Source: a virus. From it: a stretch of DNA of 25,796 bases. The DNA is taken from the IMG/VR virus record IMGVR_UViG_3300042388_000125, positions 1 through 25,796 of that record, one strand, 5' to 3'. The notes under the pieces are model-generated. The model saw only the letters and a list, made by a program, of their open reading frames with translations, was not told the origin of the DNA and searched no databases. The translations under genes were made by a program, and so were the position numbers. Below are positions 21,615-25,796 of the stretch, piece by piece (within the stretch, counting starts at the first letter, position 1; each line of letters begins with the position of its first letter).

Positions 21615-23153
21615 TTAATCCCGGGCGGCGGGTCGTCGTCCCAATCGTCCCACTCGTCGAATATCGAATTCGGGTTGCGTGGCATGGGTCGCGGTCGCCG
21701 CGTCGGTCTGGTCCGCCGGCGTATTGTCGTCGCTCGGGTCGTCGACACTTAGGGGGTCTGGCATGGGCCGCGCGGCGACCTCCAACCCGAGGTCGCGCAT
21801 TAACTGCCGCTCGGCCGCGATTTGCCGAAACTCGACGTCCCACGACTTTCCTTGTTTGGCGTATTCCGCCGCGTAGGTCGTGGTCAGCGTTTCCAGCCGG
21901 TCGCGGGCCGCGCTCGCTTCCTTCGACGGGTCAACGTGTTCGCGCCCGTCCCATTGCCACGCCCAATCCCATTCGGAAAACGGCGGCGTGTCCTCGGGCA
22001 GCAACCCGGCCGGCGCGGCCTCGGCCACCCACGCGGACAACATTCGGTCCAAAAACACGCGCTCCAGTTCGTCCCGGCTCACGCGGACCGTGAGGCCGTA
22101 AATCTGGTGGTCCATCCGGCCCGACGCGTAGTTGTAACTCGACGAATCCAGCGCGGCGACGTTGTAGGGAATCTGCAAACAGCGGGAGATTTCACCCACG
22201 ATTTCCCGTTTGAACATGGCATAGGTCGACGTCGGTTGTTCGGCGCGGAGTTGTTCGAACGTCCACCCGTCGGGCAGCGTGACCATTGCCCGTTTTTGGA
22301 TTTCCATTTCCGCGAACGCGTCGACCTCGTCGACCTCGGCGGCCGGCGAATTGGTGCGCAGGAACCCGGCGAAATCGGCGGCGGTTTCCGCGGCCGCGCA
22401 AACGGCCTCGGTATAACGGCGCAATTGCCCGAACAGCCGCAGCGCCGGCGCGACTTCCGATACGCCGCGGTGTTGCCCGGGGCGTTGAGCGCGGAACCAA
22501 TGGACGACCTGCGACGCGTCGACGCGGCGAAAATCCAACGCCGACACGCGAAAATTCGACCCGGGGTGGAAGTTTAAAACGTGGTAAGCGATCACGTTGC
22601 CGACCGAATCAAACTCCAACCCGTCGACGACCGATCCCTCGGGCGTGATCGTCTGCGGCGTTAGGCCGGTTGGCGTCGCGATCATTTCGGCCTCGACCAA
22701 CCGGACGTCGAGTTGAACGCCCGGCAGACGGTCGTTGGTAACGAACATGGCGAACGCCTCGCCGTCGACTTGTTTGGCGTCGAACAGCGTTCGCAGTTTG
22801 CCGGGGAGGTCGATTTGCCAACCCCAATCGAACACCAGACGTTCGATTGCCCGATCGGCGTCGGGGTTTCCGGTCGTGAGTTGCAGCCGCGGCCCGGTCC
22901 CGATGAGGTCGTTGGACCGCGTTTCGACGATGCCCGCTAGATACGAATTGTTGGCCCGTTCGTACCGCGCGCGGTTGCGGATCGTGTTCCGCACCGTGGG
23001 GGACAGCGCCGCGTCCGCCGCGAACGCGTCGGCGTTGGCCCAATGCCGGCGGTCGTCGCCGCTGGCCGCGGCATCGTAGCGGCTGCGAACCGCCACAACC
23101 GGCGCCGCGGGGCGGCGTTTACCACGCCCGAACCACGACGCGAACGACGCCAT
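21615..23153 (-). CDS. Portal protein, lambda family
   Basis: A 512-residue protein with lambda gpB-type portal features: RNRARYERANNSYLAGIVE (59-77), NDLIGTGPRLQ (81-91), the segment RAQRPGQHRGVSEVAPAL (221-238) and REIVGEISRCLQIPYNVAAL (316-335), followed by SSSYNYASGRMDHQ. It forms the dodecameric ring at one capsid vertex through which the terminase packages DNA and onto which head-closure proteins bind. The ATG lies one nt after the stop of the gpW-like gene. The C-terminal 30 residues are Asp/Thr-rich and probably flexible. The stop is 21 nt before the protease-capsid start. Confidence 0.93.
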   Translation of the reverse strand: MASFASWFGRGKRRPAAPVVAVRSRYDAAASGDDRRHWANADAFAADAALSPTVRNTIRNRARYERANNSYLAGIVETRSNDLIGTGPRLQLTTGNPDADRAIERLVFDWGWQIDLPGKLRTLFDAKQVDGEAFAMFVTNDRLPGVQLDVRLVEAEMIATPTGLTPQTITPEGSVVDGLEFDSVGNVIAYHVLNFHPGSNFRVSALDFRRVDASQVVHWFRAQRPGQHRGVSEVAPALRLFGQLRRYTEAVCAAAETAADFAGFLRTNSPAAEVDEVDAFAEMEIQKRAMVTLPDGWTFEQLRAEQPTSTYAMFKREIVGEISRCLQIPYNVAALDSSSYNYASGRMDHQIYGLTVRVSRDELERVFLDRMLSAWVAEAAPAGLLPEDTPPFSEWDWAWQWDGREHVDPSKEASAARDRLETLTTTYAAEYAKQGKSWDVEFRQIAAERQLMRDLGLEVAARPMPDPLSVDDPSDDNTPADQTDAATATHATQPEFDIRRVGRLGRRPAARD

Positions 23154-23154
23154 T

Positions 23155-23364
23155 TCAGACGGTCCCCGGCGGAATTAGTTTGTTGAACCGCAGACCCCGG
23201 CGGGTCGTCGTCTGGCCGCCGGCGGCGGCGTTTTTGGCGGCCAAATACTTGTCGGCTTCGATCATCGCGCCGAGGTCTTGCGCGGTGACCTCGCCGGCGT
23301 CCGTTCGGACGCTGGCCGGGCCGCGGGCCGTGGATTCGATCGCGTCCGAAAGGTCGTCGCTCAT
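23155..23364 (-). CDS. gpW-like head-tail joining protein
   Basis: A 69-residue protein between the large terminase and portal genes, the same place as lambda W. It begins MSDDLSDAIESTARGPASVR, has a helix around DLGAMIEADKYLAAKNAA (29-46) and ends GLRFNKLIPPGTV, a C-terminal phrase I have seen in this gene position in many siphophages. In lambda, gpW binds below the portal after packaging and is needed for tail joining. The start ATG is 30 nt from the CCAT motif and has only a weak GGGG ribosome site. The call is by position plus pattern. Confidence 0.75.
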   Translation of the reverse strand: MSDDLSDAIESTARGPASVRTDAGEVTAQDLGAMIEADKYLAAKNAAAGGQTTTRRGLRFNKLIPPGTV

Positions 23365-23394
23365 GCCCCGACGCTACGCGGGACGCTGCGGCAA

Positions 23395-23411
23395 CCCGAG
23401 GGGGTATGGTT
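23395..23411 (-). promoter_or_regulatory. Intergenic CCAT motif, copy a (before gpW-like/portal genes)
   Basis: Minus strand reads AACCATACCCCCTCGGG, with its first two bases formed by the end of the terminase stop TAA. It is identical over 17 nt to the copy at 12185-12201. ACCC and GGGT can pair around CCTC. It lies about 30 nt before the gpW-like start in a 45-bp gap. Candidate promoter or RNA control site for the head genes. Confidence 0.55.
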
Positions 23412-25542
23412 AGCGGCCGGCCCGCGTCACGCGAATGATTCGTTTGCCGTTGGGGCCGGTCGGAATTTCAACCTTACGCCGCGCGCGGGGTCCGACCTCT
23501 GTTCCCGTCGGGCGGACGCCGGCGATTGACGCGGCGACGGCGGCCCCGACCAAACAATCGAAAAAATGATTTTCGCGGCCGGCTAGTTTCCACTCGTCGA
23601 CGACCCGGCCGCGGGCCTCGGTCCGCACCGGATACTCCGCCGACAAATGGGCGGCCAGTAGGTCGTGGTCCCCCTTATGAAACAACACGGCGTCGGGGTC
23701 GCCGGGGGCCAGCCGCAGCCGGCCGGCAACAAACGATTTCCAAAAATTCGTGTCGAACACGGCGGACCGCTGGCCGGCCGATACTTGCCCGACGCGCCAA
23801 TTCAACCCGATTCGGTCGCCGCGGCCCCGGCCGCGTTCGGTGATCGGCTGCGACGACGCCGCAATACCGCGGCCGTGGGACGGCAACACGACCGCCGCGA
23901 ACGGCGACCGGCGCGCGAACGTCCGCACCGTCGACGTCGATTGCCCCCAATTCGCGTCGACGAGGATTTGCGCGACCCGCATTGCCAACCCGTCCTCGCG
24001 TTTCCATTCGTGGCCGGCGATCGTTTCGACGACGCGGCCGAGGCCGGCGTGCAACGCCCCTTCGAACCCCGCGCCCTTGGCGGCCATTGCCAACGTTCGT
24101 TTGGCGGTCGACGCTTCGAAAAACGTCGTCGATTGGTCCGGGTACACGCCATAGGCGACAACGTGGCCGCCGAACGACTCGCCCCACGACGCGAGCAACC
24201 AATACAACAACCGGTCTTGAACGTCGACGAACGCGGTAAGCGTTTGATGCCCGAGCGGCACGACGCCGCGCGGAAGGGTGGTCGTCCGCGACGCAAGGTC
24301 GGTCGCCACGATCCGGCCCGTATCGCCGTCGTCCGTTTTTGGTTCGTTTTGAAACTCGGCCCAAAAAGCATGGTCGCCGCGGTCAATCCGCAAATTCCAC
24401 GCGTGTTGGATCGCGGACAACTCGTCGTCGTTTTTCCGCTCGGGCCACGCCACGGCCGCGCCGGCGTCCATCGCGGCCCGGTTCGCCGCGTAGTACGCGT
24501 CGGCGGCGGCGGTCCCCGCGCCGGACCGCTGCCCGTCGCGCCGCAGTTCGGCGTATTGCGACCACGCCGCGTCGTCCGTCGGCCATTGGTAAACCAATCG
24601 GGTTCGCTCGCCTTGCCATGCCGGGTGGCGTTGCCGGTCCAGCAACCGGTCCGCGAGGTCGTCGGGACGAACGACGGTGACCGTGCATAGGCCGGCGATT
24701 TTGGCCCCCGGCCCGGCCAACCCGAGTATGGCGCCCTTTAACACGTTTTCCCGCGACGCGACTTGCGACGGGGACGCGGCGGATTCGTCCGTTTGCGGGT
24801 CGTCAATCAAAACCAGCGACGGCCGGACCTTGCGTCCGTCGCAAGCGCGTTTCGCGCTCATGCCGCGAATCCTGCCCGTGATCCCGGCGACGCGGATGAT
24901 ACCGCCCGAGGCCCGCGAGCCGGGGATGGTCGGGAATTGCAATTCGTTCGCCGTCCAATGGATATTCGTTGGTTGCCCGTCGAATAACTGCCCGTTGGCG
25001 CGTTGGTGGATTCGCTCTAGCGCGACGATCGGAAACACGACCTCGGGGAAATCCTCCAACAACGCGTCGTTGGTTTCGGCCTCGACCTTGATTGACTCCA
25101 ACATGGTTCGCGCGTGTTCCTCGTCGGCCCCGACGATCGCGACGAAATCGCGGTAACCAAAAAACAACGCCCACGCGGCGGCGCACTCGACGAGCGACGT
25201 TTTTCCGCTTCCGCGGGGCATGGCGAACGCGAACAATCCGCCGTCCCTTACCGATCGTTCGATAGCGGCGATAACGCGCAAATGGTCGGGCGACCATGCC
25301 AGCGCGAACGTCGCCGGGAAATACGATTCGCACCACGCGCGAAAACTGGTTGCGGCCGCGGCCTTGCGGGCCGGGTTGACCACCGGCGGGAGCGCTCCAA
25401 TGTCGCGGCCGGCTCGCGATTGCGATTTGTCCCGGGCGGCGGTCCGCTCGCGGCGGGCCGTGTACGCGGCGGCCGCCGGGGCCGCCGGCGGGGCGGCCGC
25501 AACGGGGGCGGGCGGTGGTGTCGATTTGGGCCGGCGGGCCAC
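23410..25542 (-). CDS. terL: Terminase large subunit (GpA-like)
   Basis: A 710-residue packaging motor protein, starting at GTG nine nt after the upstream small gene. The first 60 residues are Ala/Pro/Arg-rich and disordered. The ATPase domain has Walker A MPRGSGKTS (108-116), Walker B LVLIDDPQ (243-250) and a coupling motif GLCTVTV (284-290). The nuclease domain has FVDVQDRL (438-445, metal-binding Asp440), LVDANWG (527-533, Asp529) and NHFFDCLVGAAVAA (658-671, Asp662), the expected RNase H-like acidic set. It cuts concatemeric DNA and drives it into the prohead through the portal. Its length and FVDVQ and HFxDC features fit the GpA-like family best. It is the first clearly recognisable gene of the block. 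Confidence 0.93.
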   Translation of the reverse strand: MARRPKSTPPPAPVAAAPPAAPAAAAYTARRERTAARDKSQSRAGRDIGALPPVVNPARKAAAATSFRAWCESYFPATFALAWSPDHLRVIAAIERSVRDGGLFAFAMPRGSGKTSLVECAAAWALFFGYRDFVAIVGADEEHARTMLESIKVEAETNDALLEDFPEVVFPIVALERIHQRANGQLFDGQPTNIHWTANELQFPTIPGSRASGGIIRVAGITGRIRGMSAKRACDGRKVRPSLVLIDDPQTDESAASPSQVASRENVLKGAILGLAGPGAKIAGLCTVTVVRPDDLADRLLDRQRHPAWQGERTRLVYQWPTDDAAWSQYAELRRDGQRSGAGTAAADAYYAANRAAMDAGAAVAWPERKNDDELSAIQHAWNLRIDRGDHAFWAEFQNEPKTDDGDTGRIVATDLASRTTTLPRGVVPLGHQTLTAFVDVQDRLLYWLLASWGESFGGHVVAYGVYPDQSTTFFEASTAKRTLAMAAKGAGFEGALHAGLGRVVETIAGHEWKREDGLAMRVAQILVDANWGQSTSTVRTFARRSPFAAVVLPSHGRGIAASSQPITERGRGRGDRIGLNWRVGQVSAGQRSAVFDTNFWKSFVAGRLRLAPGDPDAVLFHKGDHDLLAAHLSAEYPVRTEARGRVVDEWKLAGRENHFFDCLVGAAVAASIAGVRPTGTEVGPRARRKVEIPTGPNGKRIIRVTRAGR

Positions 25543-25551
25543 GGGGTTGGC

Positions 25552-25776
25552 CTAGCGGTAGAGCATGGCGCCGGCGGCCCACGCGAGCGATTCCAAAACG
25601 ACCAACCGTTGGTCGAGCGGGAGCCGGCGGAACGCGGGCGTTTCCAAAAGGCCGGCGATCCCGGCGGCCTCGGGCCGCTCGGCCGCGCGCGACTTGCGGG
25701 CCTTGGGGCGCGAACGTTTGGCGGCTGGCCGAGCCGGCCGCCGAGCGGCGCGGGGCGTTGGTTTTTTGCGGGTCAC
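25552..25776 (-). CDS. Small basic protein upstream of the large terminase
   Basis: I choose the GTG at 25776 because GGAGG lies 10 nt upstream; a TTG at 25785 would be only one nt from it. The 74-residue product has a strongly basic Pro/Ala/Arg/Lys N-terminal tail (about 40 residues) and a short helical end (GIAGLLETPAFRRLPLDQRL, then VVLESLAWAAGAML). This tail would suit nucleic acid binding. The position fits a small terminase subunit, but no helix-turn-helix is visible and the length is short for one. It may be an unrelated packaging or head accessory protein. Gene call fairly likely; function unknown. Confidence 0.6.
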   Translation of the reverse strand: MTRKKPTPRAARRPARPAAKRSRPKARKSRAAERPEAAGIAGLLETPAFRRLPLDQRLVVLESLAWAAGAMLYR

Positions 25777-25796
25777 GGTTGGCAATCCTCCGCGGG

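Noticed and set aside
1-25796. tRNA genes, integrase and attachment sites
   Set aside because: None was seen by reading, and nearly all sequence is occupied by tightly packed late genes; a dedicated tRNA search was not possible here.

Overview
The window is the late structural (virion) gene block of a tailed dsDNA phage or prophage of siphovirus type, with an HK97/lambda-like head and a long non-contractile tail. Every convincing gene lies on the minus strand, so transcription runs from about 25.8 kb down to 1. The DNA is GC-rich with strong GC bias at third codon positions. The gene style (conserved tail proteins, late-operon collagen-like fibres and glycosyltransferases) suggests a host such as a planctomycete (Gemmata-like), but that is a low-confidence inference. 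No integrase, repressor, lysis gene, tRNA or attachment site was seen, so virulent phage and prophage cannot be told apart.

Head module (25.8 to 18.8 kb): a small basic protein, the large terminase, a gpW-like head-joining protein, a lambda-type portal, a single gene fusing prohead protease to major capsid protein, a DUF2190-type capsid cement protein, and a head-closure (FII-like) protein.

Fibre/glycan cassette (18.8 to 13.3 kb), placed between head and tail genes: three consecutive collagen-like fibre proteins, a GH130-like beta-propeller, a class I methyltransferase and a family 2 glycosyltransferase with TPR-like repeats. The last of these overlaps the next tail gene by a GTGA junction.

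Tail module (13.3 to 3.0 kb): tail terminator, HK97 gp10-like protein, three tandem tail-tube-like paralogues, a G/GT-type tail assembly chaperone pair read through a -1 frameshift, a 987-residue tape measure protein with five 44-residue repeats, and three distal or tip proteins (291, 197 and 951 aa).

Post-tail module (3.0 kb to the left edge): a GT71-like glycosyltransferase, a mini-metallopeptidase (HELIH), a small HTH-like protein, a calcineurin-like metallophosphoesterase, and a gene cut by the left edge.

Most genes abut or overlap (ATGA, GTGA, TGATG). Only five junctions exceed about 40 bp. Three of them, preceding the gpW/portal genes, the tail-tube genes and the GT71 group, share a 16-17 nt motif (minus strand ACCATMCCCCCTCGGG). 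The other two, on either side of the cement gene, each hold a large GC-rich hairpin. The most notable signals are this motif, the collagen-fibre plus glycan-enzyme cassette, the protease/capsid fusion with an internal ribosome site, the triplicated tube gene and the tape measure repeats.
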